Part shown: piece after piece, positions 29,983-39,217 of the stretch
Position numbering within the stretch: position 1 is the first letter of the stretch
Layout of the letters: each line of letters starts with the position of its first letter
Assembly: GCF_014193425.1 (NCBI RefSeq)
Contig: NZ_JACHZG010000001.1
Location: 2,480,001 to 2,544,000, forward strand
Source: Microlunatus antarcticus
Lineage (GTDB): Bacteria; Actinomycetota; Actinomycetes; Propionibacteriales; Propionibacteriaceae
Direction of reading: 5' to 3'
DNA: 64,000 nt
The notes under the pieces: generated by a model
The model's database searches: none
What the model was told of the DNA's origin: nothing
The model's input: the letters and a program-made list of their open reading frames with translations, nothing else
Program-made: the position numbers and the translations under genes

Positions 29983-32559
29983 TTACGCGGACGGGGGCGA
30001 GGACAGGCCGCTCGGAACCGCGGCGAGGCCCATCTCCGCCGTGCTGACGAGCAGCGGGTGGTGCGGGACGACGCGGACCGTGTAGCCGATCGAGCCCGCG
30101 CGGCGGGCCTGGACGGTGCCCTCGTAGCGGCGCAGGCCGCCATCGACGTCAGCACCCTCCGGGAAGGGCGTGATGCGCGGCTCGCGGAGCTGGTCGTCGG
30201 AACCGACCCGGCCGGTCACGAGCTGCACCTCGACGTCGGACGGGTCGAGCGAGCCGAGCCGGACGAGCGCGCTGACGTGGATGCCGGTGCCGACCTCGAC
30301 CTGGTCGCCGTCGAGCGACTGCACGTGGTCGACGACCACGTCGCCCCAGGCGTCGCGGACCTTGCGCTTCCACTCGGCCAGGGCCTCGGGACCGCCGGTC
30401 TCGGCGGCGAGCGACCGGCTCGACGCCGCCGACGGGGTGTAGAGGTGCGTCACGTAGTCGCGGACCATGCGGGAGGCGAGGACCTTCGGCCCGAGGCCGG
30501 CCACCGTCTCGCGGATCATCTGGATCCAGCGCTTGGGGTAGCCGTGCGAGTCGCGGTCGTAGAAGCGCGGGACGATCTCGTTCTCGATGATCTCGTAGAG
30601 CGACTTGGCCTCGAGGTCGTCGCGCTGGTCGCCCTCGACGCCCTCGGCCGAGGGGATCTCCCAGCCGAACGCCGGGTCGTACCACTCGTCCCACCACCCG
30701 TCGAGGATCGACAGGTTGGCCGCGCCGTTGAGGGCGGCCTTCATGCCCGACGTGCCGCACGCCTCGTACGGGCGCAGCGGGTTGTTCATCCAGACGTCGC
30801 AGCCGGGGTAGAGCGGCTTGGCCATGCCGATGTCGTAGTCGGGCAGGAAGACGATCCGGTTGCGGACGTCGTGCTCGTCCGCGAACTGCACCATCTGCTG
30901 GATCAGCGCCTTGCCGCCCTCGTCGGCGGGGTGCGACTTGCCGGCGATGACGATCTGGATCGGGCGCTTCTTCGACGTCAGCAGCGCCTTGAGCCGCTCG
31001 GGCTCGCGCAGCATCAGGGTGAGGCGCTTGTACGACGGCACGCGCCGGGCGAAGCCGAACGTGATGGTGTCGGGGTCGAGGACGCCCGAGACCCAGTCGG
31101 TCGACAGGCCGCGGTGCGCGCTGCTCTCGGCGAGCCGCTTGCGCGTGAACGCGATCAGCTCGGTACGCATCGTGCGCTTGAGGTTCCAGATGGTCTTGTC
31201 GTCGACGTCGACGAGGCCGTTCCAGTCGTAGCCGTCGATCACGCTGTCGCTCGTGCTGCCCGTGGGGGCCTCGAGCAGGGCGAGCAGGTCGCGGTGCACC
31301 CAGGTGAGGTGGTGCACGCCGTTGGTGATCGAGGTGATCGGCACCTCGCTGGTGTCGAAGCTGCGCCACAGCCCCTGGAACATGTCGCGCGACACCTCGC
31401 CGTGCAGCAGCGAGACGCCGTTGGCGCGCTGCCCGAGCCGGAAGCCCATGACCGCCATGTTGAACACGCCGTGGTCGCCGCCGTCGTAGTCCTCCGAGCC
31501 GAGCGCCATGACGCGCTCGAGCGGCAGGCCGAAGTCGGCGAACTGGTGGCGGACCAGGTCGACCGGGAAGCGGTCGATGCCGGCAGGGACGGGGGTGTGC
31601 GTGGTGAAGACGGTGCCGGCCCGCGCGGTCTCGAGCGCGGTGTCGAAGTCGACGCCGGCGACGACCTGCTCACGGATCCGCTCCAGGCCCTGGAAGCCGG
31701 CGTGGCCCTCGTTGGTGTGGTACACCTCCGGCACCGGCGTGCCGGTGATCTTGCAGTACGCGCGGACGGCGCGGACGCCCCCGATGCCCAGCAGCGTCTC
31801 CTGCGCGAGGCGGTGCTCGGTGCCGCCGCCGTACAGCCGGTCGGTGGTCTCGCGCTCGGGTCCGGCGTTGCGCTCGACGTCGGAATCCAGCAGCAGCAGC
31901 GGGACACGGCCGACAGCCGCCAGCCAGACCTGCGCGGCCAGCACGCGGCCGCCGCCGAGGTCCACCTCGACGGTGACCGGGCTGCCGTCGTCGTTGTGCA
32001 GCAGCGTCAGGGGCAGCGCGTTCGGGTCGAGCAGCGGGTACGTCTCCTGCTGCCAGCCGGCGGCGTTCAGCGACTGGCGGAAGTAGCCCTGCCGGTAGAG
32101 CAGCCCGACGCCGATGATCGGGACGCCGAGGTCGGACGCGGTCTTGAGGTGGTCCCCGGCCAGGATCCCGAGGCCGCCGGAGTACTGCGGCAGCACCTCG
32201 GTGATGCCGAACTCCGGGGAGAAGTACGCGATGCCCGCGGGTGCCTCGGGGTGCTCGGCCGCGAAGCCCGCGTACCAGAGGTCGCCGCTGGTGTAGTCGG
32301 CGAGGTCGGCCTGGACGACGCGCAGGTTCTTGAGGAACCGCTTGTCCGAGCTCAGCGTGTCCAGCCGCTCGACGGAGACGTCGGACAGCAGCTTGACCGG
32401 GTCGTGCCCGCTCGACTCCCACAGGTCCGGGTCCACGGAGCGGAAGAGGTCCTGGGTGTCGGTGTTCCAGCACCAGCGCAGGTTGCGCGCGAGGTCGCCG
32501 AGAGGCTTGAGGACCTCGGGGAGCACGGGGCGGACGGTGAAACGTCGGATGGCACGCAC
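29983..32559 (-). CDS. glgP: Alpha-glucan phosphorylase
   Basis: An 858-residue GT35 enzyme with the N-terminal DUF3417-type domain (LGDLARNLRWCWNTDTQDLF) found in the long actinobacterial form. Central FSPEFGITEVLPQYSGGLGILAGDHLK and HTNEGHAGF are followed by the PLP segment ACGTSGMKAALNG with Lys607. It releases glucose 1-phosphate from alpha-glucan ends, or maltose-1-phosphate-derived polymer here. GTG at 32559 follows TAGGGT by 7 nt. Divergent from glgE, 119 bp apart, as in mycobacteria from memory. Confidence 0.95.
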   Translation of the reverse strand: MRAIRRFTVRPVLPEVLKPLGDLARNLRWCWNTDTQDLFRSVDPDLWESSGHDPVKLLSDVSVERLDTLSSDKRFLKNLRVVQADLADYTSGDLWYAGFAAEHPEAPAGIAYFSPEFGITEVLPQYSGGLGILAGDHLKTASDLGVPIIGVGLLYRQGYFRQSLNAAGWQQETYPLLDPNALPLTLLHNDDGSPVTVEVDLGGGRVLAAQVWLAAVGRVPLLLLDSDVERNAGPERETTDRLYGGGTEHRLAQETLLGIGGVRAVRAYCKITGTPVPEVYHTNEGHAGFQGLERIREQVVAGVDFDTALETARAGTVFTTHTPVPAGIDRFPVDLVRHQFADFGLPLERVMALGSEDYDGGDHGVFNMAVMGFRLGQRANGVSLLHGEVSRDMFQGLWRSFDTSEVPITSITNGVHHLTWVHRDLLALLEAPTGSTSDSVIDGYDWNGLVDVDDKTIWNLKRTMRTELIAFTRKRLAESSAHRGLSTDWVSGVLDPDTITFGFARRVPSYKRLTLMLREPERLKALLTSKKRPIQIVIAGKSHPADEGGKALIQQMVQFADEHDVRNRIVFLPDYDIGMAKPLYPGCDVWMNNPLRPYEACGTSGMKAALNGAANLSILDGWWDEWYDPAFGWEIPSAEGVEGDQRDDLEAKSLYEIIENEIVPRFYDRDSHGYPKRWIQMIRETVAGLGPKVLASRMVRDYVTHLYTPSAASSRSLAAETGGPEALAEWKRKVRDAWGDVVVDHVQSLDGDQVEVGTGIHVSALVRLGSLDPSDVEVQLVTGRVGSDDQLREPRITPFPEGADVDGGLRRYEGTVQARRAGSIGYTVRVVPHHPLLVSTAEMGLAAVPSGLSSPPSA

Positions 32560-32566
32560 GCGCAGC

Positions 32567-32572
32567 ACCCTA
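32567..32572 (-). promoter_or_regulatory. -10 box of a leaderless glgP promoter
   Basis: TAGGGT on the minus strand, 7 nt before the GTG at 32559; no Shine-Dalgarno sequence. Confidence 0.55.
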
Positions 32573-32666
32573 GCGGCGCCTCCGGTCGTGCGGACCGGAT
32601 CGCCACGCCTGAGACGTGGACCACATCGGTCCGCCCACCGCGCGTGGCCGGACGGCCGCCGCCCGA

Positions 32667-32672
32667 TAAGTT
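32667..32672 (+). promoter_or_regulatory. -10 box of a leaderless glgE promoter
   Basis: TAAGTT is followed by 6 nt (GACGGG) and the GTG at 32679. Faces the glgP promoter across about 95 bp. Confidence 0.55.
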
Positions 32673-32678
32673 GACGGG

Positions 32679-34820
32679 GTGAGCCAGACCGACGTGGGTC
32701 CCGACCCGTCCAACCTGACGCCCGACCCGACACCCGTGCGCCGGAGCGCTGACGGGCCGCGCCTGGGCGCGCCGGTCGGCCGCATCCCCGTGACCAAGGT
32801 GTCGCCCGTCGTCGAGTGCGGCGCCTACCCGGCCAAGGCCAGCGTCGGCGAGGCCGTGCCGATCCGGGCCACGGTGTTCCGCGAGGGCCACGACGCGGTG
32901 AACGCGACCGTCGTCCTGACCGGGCCCGACGGCACGGAACGTACCGAGCCGATGCAGCCGACGACCCCGCTCGGCTTCGACTGGTGGGCCGCGACCGTCG
33001 TCTTCGACACCGAAGGTCCCTGGACGTTCCGCGTCGAGGGCTGGAGCGACCCGTGGGAGACCTGGGTCCACACCGCCGAGATCAAGATCCCGGCCGGCAT
33101 CGACGTCGACCTCGTCTGCACCGAGGGCAAGGCGATCTTCGCCGCGGCCGCCGCCCGGGCCGACGCCGACGGGGCCCCCGGTCCCGCCGCCCGCCTCCGC
33201 GGAGCCGGTCGGGCCCTGGAGCCCGGGCAGCAGGTGGAGGACCGGCTCGCGGTCGTCCTCGCGCCCGACGTCCGGGCCGCCATGGCCACGTACGGGCCGC
33301 GCGAGCTGGTCTCCCCCAGCCCCGACTACCCCGTCTTCGTCGACCGGCGCGAGGCGCTCTTCGCGTCCTGGTACGAGTTCTTCCCGCGCTCGCAGGGGGC
33401 GACGTACGACGAGGAGAGCCAGACCTGGACCTCCGGCACGTTCGCCACCTCGTACGAGCGCCTGGAGGCAGCCGCGTCGATGGGTTTCGACGTCGTCTAC
33501 CTGCCGCCGATCCACCCGATCGGCACCGCGTTCCGCAAGGGCGCGAACAACACCTTGACCCCGGGCCCCTCCGACCCGGGCTCGCCGTGGGCGATCGGGA
33601 ACGTCGAGGGCGGCCACGACGCCATCCACCCCGACCTCGGCGACTTCGACGACTTCGACGCGTTCGTCGCCAAGGCGCGCTCGCTCGGGCTCGAGGTCGC
33701 GCTCGACCTCGCCCTGAACGCCTCGCCGGACCACCCCTGGGTGACGTCCCACCCGGAGTGGTTCGCCAAGCGGGCCGACGGCTCGATCGCCTACGCGGAG
33801 AACCCGCCGAAGAAGTACCAGGACATCTACAACTTCAACTTCGACGCCGACCGCGAGGGCATCTACGCGGCCTGGCTGGACGTCGTGAAGCTGTGGATGA
33901 GTCACGGCGTCCGGATCTTCCGGGTCGACAACCCCCACACCAAGCCCGTGAGCTTCTGGGCCTGGCTCTTCGCCGAGGTGCGCCGCACCGACCCCGACGT
34001 CCTCTTCTTCGCCGAGGCGTTCACGCGGCCGGCGATGATGCACATGCTGGGCAAGATCGGCTTCCACATGTCGTACAGCTACTTCACGTGGCGCAACGAG
34101 AAGTGGGAGCTCGAGGAGTACCTCACGGAGCTGACGACCGAGACCGACAGCTTCCTGCGGCCCAACTTCTTCGTGAACACCCCGGACATCAACCCCTTCT
34201 ACCTTCAGACCGGGGGCAAGACGGCCTTCACCATCCGGGCCGTGCTCGCCGCCACCCTGTCGCCGCTGTGGGGCGTCTACTCGGGCTTCGAGCTGTTCGA
34301 GAGCGCGCCGCTCGGGCCGGGCCGCGAGGAGTACCTGGACTCGGAGAAGTTCGAGTACCGGCCCCGCGACTGGCAGGCCGCGGCCGACAGCGGGGAGAAC
34401 CTCAACCTGCTGCTCGGCCGCCTCAACCAGATCCGGCGCGAGCACCCCGCGCTGCAGCAGCTGCGCGACCTCCACTTCCACACCGCGGCCCACGAGCAGG
34501 CGCTGGTCTTCTCGAAGCGGGCCGCCGCGGCACCGGGGACCGGCGGTACGGCTGCAGCGACGGGAGCGGCCGGCGTGGCCGGCACCGACGACGACGTCGT
34601 CATCGTGGTCTGCAGCCTCGACCCGCACGAGGTCGTCGAGACCGAGATCGTGCTCGACATGGAGGCGCTCGGGCTCTCCAGCCGCGACGTGTTCCTGGTG
34701 CACGACGAGCTGACCGGGCAGACCTGGCGCTGGGGGCAGCGGGCGTTCGTCCGGCTGACCCACGACGACCCGGCCCACATCCTCACCGTCGTCCGCTACC
34801 CCAGCCGGACCTCCGCGTGA
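32679..34820 (+). CDS. glgE: Alpha-1,4-glucan:maltose-1-phosphate maltosyltransferase GlgE
   Basis: A 713-residue GH13_3 enzyme. It has an N-terminal beta domain (PVVECGAYPAKASVGE), then the barrel with YLPPIHPIGTAFRKGANN, nucleophile Asp417 in FRVDNPHTKP, acid Glu446 in FFAEAFTRP (29 residues apart as in Streptomyces GlgE) and the C-terminal sandwich. It adds maltosyl units from maltose 1-phosphate to the growing glucan. The C-terminal domain holds a low-complexity Ala/Gly insertion (about 615-640). Its stop overlaps the maltokinase start. Confidence 0.97.
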   Translation: MSQTDVGPDPSNLTPDPTPVRRSADGPRLGAPVGRIPVTKVSPVVECGAYPAKASVGEAVPIRATVFREGHDAVNATVVLTGPDGTERTEPMQPTTPLGFDWWAATVVFDTEGPWTFRVEGWSDPWETWVHTAEIKIPAGIDVDLVCTEGKAIFAAAAARADADGAPGPAARLRGAGRALEPGQQVEDRLAVVLAPDVRAAMATYGPRELVSPSPDYPVFVDRREALFASWYEFFPRSQGATYDEESQTWTSGTFATSYERLEAAASMGFDVVYLPPIHPIGTAFRKGANNTLTPGPSDPGSPWAIGNVEGGHDAIHPDLGDFDDFDAFVAKARSLGLEVALDLALNASPDHPWVTSHPEWFAKRADGSIAYAENPPKKYQDIYNFNFDADREGIYAAWLDVVKLWMSHGVRIFRVDNPHTKPVSFWAWLFAEVRRTDPDVLFFAEAFTRPAMMHMLGKIGFHMSYSYFTWRNEKWELEEYLTELTTETDSFLRPNFFVNTPDINPFYLQTGGKTAFTIRAVLAATLSPLWGVYSGFELFESAPLGPGREEYLDSEKFEYRPRDWQAAADSGENLNLLLGRLNQIRREHPALQQLRDLHFHTAAHEQALVFSKRAAAAPGTGGTAAATGAAGVAGTDDDVVIVVCSLDPHEVVETEIVLDMEALGLSSRDVFLVHDELTGQTWRWGQRAFVRLTHDDPAHILTVVRYPSRTSA

Positions 34821-36292
34821 CGGACGCCGCGACCGGCCTGCCCCCCGAGGCGGCCGCGTCGCTGATGCGCGTGGTGACGGGATCCCGCTGGTTCGCCGGC
34901 AAGGGCCGCCGGGCGGAGCTGCGCTCGTTCACGCCGCTGCCCTGGCTCAACGACCCAGCGGCTCCGACGTCGGCGGAGGCGGGCGCCGACGAGGTGCCGC
35001 GCGTCCGGCTCGCGGTGATCGAGGTGGCCTACCCCGACGAGCACGCGGTCGAGCACTACCAGCTGGCCCTGGCGCACCGCCACGACCGGGTGCCGGACGG
35101 GGTGGCCGCCGCCGCGGCCGAGCTCTACGTCGACGAGGGGTCCGTGGTCTACGACGCGACCCAGGACGTCGCGGGCGCCCGGGTCCTGCTGCAGGCGCTG
35201 CTCGCCTCCGAGGAGGTCACCTCCGAGGTCGGGCGGGTCCGCTTCGACCTGCGGGACGCGGCGGCCATCACCCCCGACCTCGAGCCGCAGGTCTTCCGCG
35301 GCCAGCAGAGCAACACGTCGGTCATGTTCGGCGACGTGGCCATGCTCAAGCTCTTCCGCCGCCTCGAGCTCGGCCGCAACCTCGACATCCAGGTGCACGC
35401 CGCGCTCAACGACGCCGGCATGACCGACGTCGCGCGCCTCTTCGGCTCCGTCGAGGCGACCTGGACCGCGCCGGACGGCGAGGTGCTGGGCGCCGACCTG
35501 GCCATGTGCGTGGAGAAGCTGGCCGACGCGGTCGACGGCTGGGACCTCGCGCTGGCCTCGCTGGAGGCCGAGACGCGCGGCGCCGCCCGTGAGGTCCCGT
35601 CGTCGGACGACGGGTTCGCCGCGCACGCCGCCGCCCTCGGCCGGGCGCTGGCCGAGGTCCACACGGCGCTGCGGACCGCGTTCGGGACCACCGGGCAGCC
35701 CGGCTCGACCGTGGCCTCGGTCATGACGCAGCGCCTCGCGACGGCAGCGGCGATCGCCCCGGCCCTCCGCCCGTACGCCGACGGCCTCACGGAGCGCTTC
35801 GCCGCGCTCGAGGGCACCGAGCTCGACGCCCAGCGCGTGCACGGCGACTTCCACCTCGGTCAGACCCTGCACACGCCGTCGGGCTGGAAGATCATCGACT
35901 TCGAGGGCGAGCCGGCCAAGACCCTGGCCGAGCGGGTCGCCCCGGACTCGGTCTGGCGCGACGTCGCCGGGATGATGCGGTCCTTCGACTACGCCGCGGC
36001 CAGCGTGCCCGGCGACGCGGCGGGCGCCTGGCGCGACGGGTGCCGCGAGGCGTTCCTCGCGGGCTACACCGACGGACGCGGCCTCGGCGCCGACGACGCC
36101 GGGCTGCTGGCCGCGTACGAGGCGGACAAGGCGGTGTACGAGGTCGTCTACGAGACCCGCAACCGGCCGGACTGGGTGGGCATCCCGCTCGGCGCCGTCG
36201 CGGTCCTGGCCGCCGCCCCACCGGACCCGACGGGCTCGCCCGCGTCCGACCCCCGAACCAACGACGGATCAAAACCGGAGGAGCTCGCATGA
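34817..36292 (+). CDS. mak: Maltokinase (Pep2/Mak)
   Basis: A 491-residue kinase-fold protein: N-terminal cap (TGSRWFAGKGRRAELRSFTPL), the P-loop-like FRGQQSNTSVMFGDVAMLKLFRR, and catalytic HGDFHLGQ (His342-Gly-Asp344) with IIDFEGEPAK for Mg binding. It phosphorylates maltose to maltose 1-phosphate, the GlgE donor. GTG overlaps the glgE stop (GTGA), and its stop overlaps the glgB ATG. In many actinobacteria it is fused or adjacent to trehalose synthase TreS; no treS is seen in this window. Confidence 0.94.
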   Translation: MTDAATGLPPEAAASLMRVVTGSRWFAGKGRRAELRSFTPLPWLNDPAAPTSAEAGADEVPRVRLAVIEVAYPDEHAVEHYQLALAHRHDRVPDGVAAAAAELYVDEGSVVYDATQDVAGARVLLQALLASEEVTSEVGRVRFDLRDAAAITPDLEPQVFRGQQSNTSVMFGDVAMLKLFRRLELGRNLDIQVHAALNDAGMTDVARLFGSVEATWTAPDGEVLGADLAMCVEKLADAVDGWDLALASLEAETRGAAREVPSSDDGFAAHAAALGRALAEVHTALRTAFGTTGQPGSTVASVMTQRLATAAAIAPALRPYADGLTERFAALEGTELDAQRVHGDFHLGQTLHTPSGWKIIDFEGEPAKTLAERVAPDSVWRDVAGMMRSFDYAAASVPGDAAGAWRDGCREAFLAGYTDGRGLGADDAGLLAAYEADKAVYEVVYETRNRPDWVGIPLGAVAVLAAAPPDPTGSPASDPRTNDGSKPEELA

Positions 36293-38436
36293 GCCACGAC
36301 CCGAGCGGCAACCTGACCGGATGGGACCTGAGCGGCTTCCACGAGGGCCACGACACCGAGGCCTGGCGCCGGCTCGGCGCCCACGAGACCTCGGTCCACG
36401 ACGACGAGCGCGGTGACCTCGCGGGCACCCGCTTCTCGGTCTGGGCACCCAACGCGCAGACCGTGCGCCTGGTCGGCGACTTCAACCACTGGAACGGCGA
36501 GGGCCACACGATGGTCCTCGTGCCCGGTTCCGGGGTCTGGGCGCTGTTCGTCGAGGGCGTGGGCACCGGGAACCTCTACAAGTTCGAGGTGCTGGGCGCC
36601 GACGGCGTCTGGCGGCTCAAGGCCGACCCGATGGCCATGTTCGCCGAGGCCGCGCCGCACACCGCCTCCATCGTCTACAAGACCCAGTACGCCTGGGGCG
36701 ACGACGACTGGATGTGGTACCGCGGGGAGAAGAAGCAGCACCAGGAGCCGATGAGCATCTACGAGGTGCACATCGGGTCGTGGCGCAAGGGCCTGACCTA
36801 CGTGGAGCTCGCCGACCAGCTCGTCGAGTACGTGACGTGGCAGGGCTACACCCACGTCGAGTTCCTGCCCGTCGCGCAGCACCCGTTCGAGGGCTCGTGG
36901 GGCTACCACATCACCGGCTACTACGCCCCGCAGAGCAAGTTCGGGTCGCCCGACGAGTTCCGCTACCTGATCGACAAGCTGCACCAGGCCGGCGTCGGCG
37001 TGCTCGTCGACTGGGTGCCCGGGCACTTCGCCACCGACCCCTGGGCGCTGCAGCGCTTCGACGGCACCGCGCTCTACGAGCACGAGGACCCGAAGCTCGG
37101 CTGGCACCCCGACTGGGGCTCCTACATCTTCAACTTCGGCCGCAACGAGGTGAAGAGCTTTCTCGTCTCCAACGCCTACTTCTGGCTGCACGAGTACCAC
37201 ATCGACGGTCTGCGGGTCGACGCCGTCGCCTCGATGCTCTACCTGGACTACTCCCGCAAGGAGGGCCAGTGGATCCCGAACAAGTTCGGCGGGAACGAGA
37301 ACCTCGAGGCCATCGAGCTGCTGCGCGCGACGAACAAGCACGCGTACGAGCGCGAGCCCGGCACGATGATGATCGCCGAGGAGTCGACGTCGTTCCCGGG
37401 CGTCACCCGGCCGGTCGACTGGGGCGGGCTGGGCTTCGGCTTCAAGTGGAACATGGGCTGGATGAACGACTCGCTGCGCTACTACGGCCGCGAGCCGCTC
37501 CACCGGCAGTACCACCACCACGAGATGACCTTCGCGATGGCGTACGCCTACTCGGAGAACTTCATCCTGCCGATCAGCCACGACGAGGTCGTGCACGGCA
37601 AGGGCTCGATGTACGAGCGCGCGCCGCAGGACGACTGGCGCAAGTTCGCCACGATGCGCGCCTTCTACGCCTTCATGTGGTCGCACCCGGGCAAGAAGCT
37701 GCTGTTCATGGGCACCGAGTTCGGGCAGAAGCGTGAGTTCTCCGAGGCCCGCAGCATCGACTGGTGGCAGAGCGCCGAGCCGGGCCACCACGGGGTGCAG
37801 CGCCTGGTCAAGGACCTGAACGACGTCTACCGCGCGCACCCGGCGCTGTGGAAGATGGACAGCGACCCGTCCGGCTTCTCCTGGATCGACGCCGACGACT
37901 CGGGCGGCAACGTCTTCTCGTTCCTGCGCTACGACGGCGACGGCCAGATGATCGCCTGCCTGACGAACTTCTCCTCCGAGCCCCGCTCGGACTACCGCAT
38001 CGGGCTGCCCGCGGTCGGGGTGTGGAAGGAGATCCTCAACACCGACTCGAGCGTGTACGACGGCACCGGCGAGATCGGCAACCTCGGTCAGGTCGTCGCG
38101 GTCGACGTCCCGTCGCACGGCTACGACGCCTCGGCCCGGGTCACGATCCCGCCGCTGGGTGCGGTGTGGCTCAGCTTCCAGCCCGAGCCGACCGAGGAGC
38201 ACGCCGACCCGGCGGCGGTGGAGGCCGGCACCCGCGCGGCGGCAAAAGCCGTCTCCCCGGCCGCGGCGGCCGAGCCCGGTACGGCCGGCGGCGCGCTGAC
38301 CGACGCCGAGCAGAGCGGCGGTCGACGCACGGTCCGCCAGGTCGCCCCGAAGACCCCGAAGGCGCCCGCCGAGGAGATCGGGCCGGACGGCGGCCTCACG
38401 ACCTCCCTCGAGGGCCCGGACGACCCAAAGGCCTGA
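36289..38436 (+). CDS. glgB: 1,4-alpha-glucan branching enzyme GlgB
   Basis: A 715-residue GH13_9 enzyme. CBM48 (RFSVWAPNAQTVRLVGDFNHW) is followed by the barrel: EVHIGSWRKG, FLPVAQHPFEGSWGYHITGYYAP, nucleophile Asp311 in LRVDAVASM, acid Glu364 in IAEESTSFPG, ISHDEVVHGKGSM. It lacks the second N-terminal module of long GlgB proteins and has instead a disordered Ala/Pro/Glu-rich C-terminal tail of about 75 residues. It introduces alpha-1,6 branches into the GlgE product. ATG overlaps the mak stop; GGAGGAG precedes it. Confidence 0.97.
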   Translation: MSHDPSGNLTGWDLSGFHEGHDTEAWRRLGAHETSVHDDERGDLAGTRFSVWAPNAQTVRLVGDFNHWNGEGHTMVLVPGSGVWALFVEGVGTGNLYKFEVLGADGVWRLKADPMAMFAEAAPHTASIVYKTQYAWGDDDWMWYRGEKKQHQEPMSIYEVHIGSWRKGLTYVELADQLVEYVTWQGYTHVEFLPVAQHPFEGSWGYHITGYYAPQSKFGSPDEFRYLIDKLHQAGVGVLVDWVPGHFATDPWALQRFDGTALYEHEDPKLGWHPDWGSYIFNFGRNEVKSFLVSNAYFWLHEYHIDGLRVDAVASMLYLDYSRKEGQWIPNKFGGNENLEAIELLRATNKHAYEREPGTMMIAEESTSFPGVTRPVDWGGLGFGFKWNMGWMNDSLRYYGREPLHRQYHHHEMTFAMAYAYSENFILPISHDEVVHGKGSMYERAPQDDWRKFATMRAFYAFMWSHPGKKLLFMGTEFGQKREFSEARSIDWWQSAEPGHHGVQRLVKDLNDVYRAHPALWKMDSDPSGFSWIDADDSGGNVFSFLRYDGDGQMIACLTNFSSEPRSDYRIGLPAVGVWKEILNTDSSVYDGTGEIGNLGQVVAVDVPSHGYDASARVTIPPLGAVWLSFQPEPTEEHADPAAVEAGTRAAAKAVSPAAAAEPGTAGGALTDAEQSGGRRTVRQVAPKTPKAPAEEIGPDGGLTTSLEGPDDPKA

Positions 38437-38598
38437 GGAGGCGGGCACGGGCCTCGTCGTCGAGGACCGTGCCCCTTGCCCGGTAGCCGTCGAGCACGGG
38501 CGACCCCGGCGCGGATGGGCCGTGGGTCCGGACGTGGACGGCGATCGTGGCGGCGACGGTCACGGCGGCGCTGGCCACGGGTGCGTCGGAAGAACGCC

Positions 38599-39204
38599 TC
38601 AGGTCCGGGCGAGCTCGAGCCGGATCGACGCCAGGGTGATGGTCAGGAACCGGTCGGTGCACGCGACCTGGCCCTGGCCCGACAGCCCGATCACCCCGTC
38701 GACCTGCTTCATGGTCAGCCGGGTGCCGTCCCCGCCCGTGCCGTCGTCCAGCGACCCGCCGCCGGTTGCGGACGTGGGGGTGAAGGTCGCCACCGCGTCG
38801 TCGAGCGCGTAGCCGCCCTGGGACTCGCCGTCCACCGTCAGGTTGCCGGTCTGGCCGGCGAGCGTCACGACGACCGGCTCCCGGCCCGCCCCGGCGAGCG
38901 TGTAGCCGTCGCCCTCGAAGGTGAGCGTCACGTCGCCGCCCTGCCCCGTCCCGTACGTCGACCCCTGCCCGACCGCGACGAAGCGGACGAGCGCGTAGCG
39001 ACCGGTGAGGCACTGGGCGGCCGGCAGCGTGGCCAGGGCGGACGGGCTGGGCGTCGTCGCCGCTGTCGGAGCGACCGTCGACGAGGGCGCGGACTCGGCC
39101 GACGGGACGGACGAGGCCGACGGGGCGGCCGGCGCCGGACCGCCCGAGCACCCGGCGAGGGCGAGGACCGTCCCCAGCGCGGCGGCGACGACCCGCGCAC
39201 GCAT
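38599..39204 (-). CDS. Putative lipoprotein
   Basis: A 201-residue protein with a lipoprotein signal (MRARVVAAALGTVLALAGCS, lipobox LAGC, Cys19) and a Ser/Ala/Pro-rich linker of about 45 residues, then a beta-rich domain (GRYALVRFVAVG, VTLTFEGDGYTL, ATFTP) with two cysteines (AQCLTG and VACTDR) that may pair. It resembles no family I can name. It lies 13 nt downstream of the CnoX-like gene on the same strand. Confidence 0.7.
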   Translation of the reverse strand: MRARVVAAALGTVLALAGCSGGPAPAAPSASSVPSAESAPSSTVAPTAATTPSPSALATLPAAQCLTGRYALVRFVAVGQGSTYGTGQGGDVTLTFEGDGYTLAGAGREPVVVTLAGQTGNLTVDGESQGGYALDDAVATFTPTSATGGGSLDDGTGGDGTRLTMKQVDGVIGLSGQGQVACTDRFLTITLASIRLELART

Positions 39205-39217
39205 CAGCGCAGGCACC

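Noticed and set aside
38396-38578. A 60-codon minus-strand frame after the lipoprotein gene (VASAAVTVAATIAVHVRTHG at the start) with G/C-ending codons
   Set aside because: It overlaps the end of glgB antiparallel, has no ribosome site and no recognisable family. The good codon look extends only partway. It remains a weak possibility.
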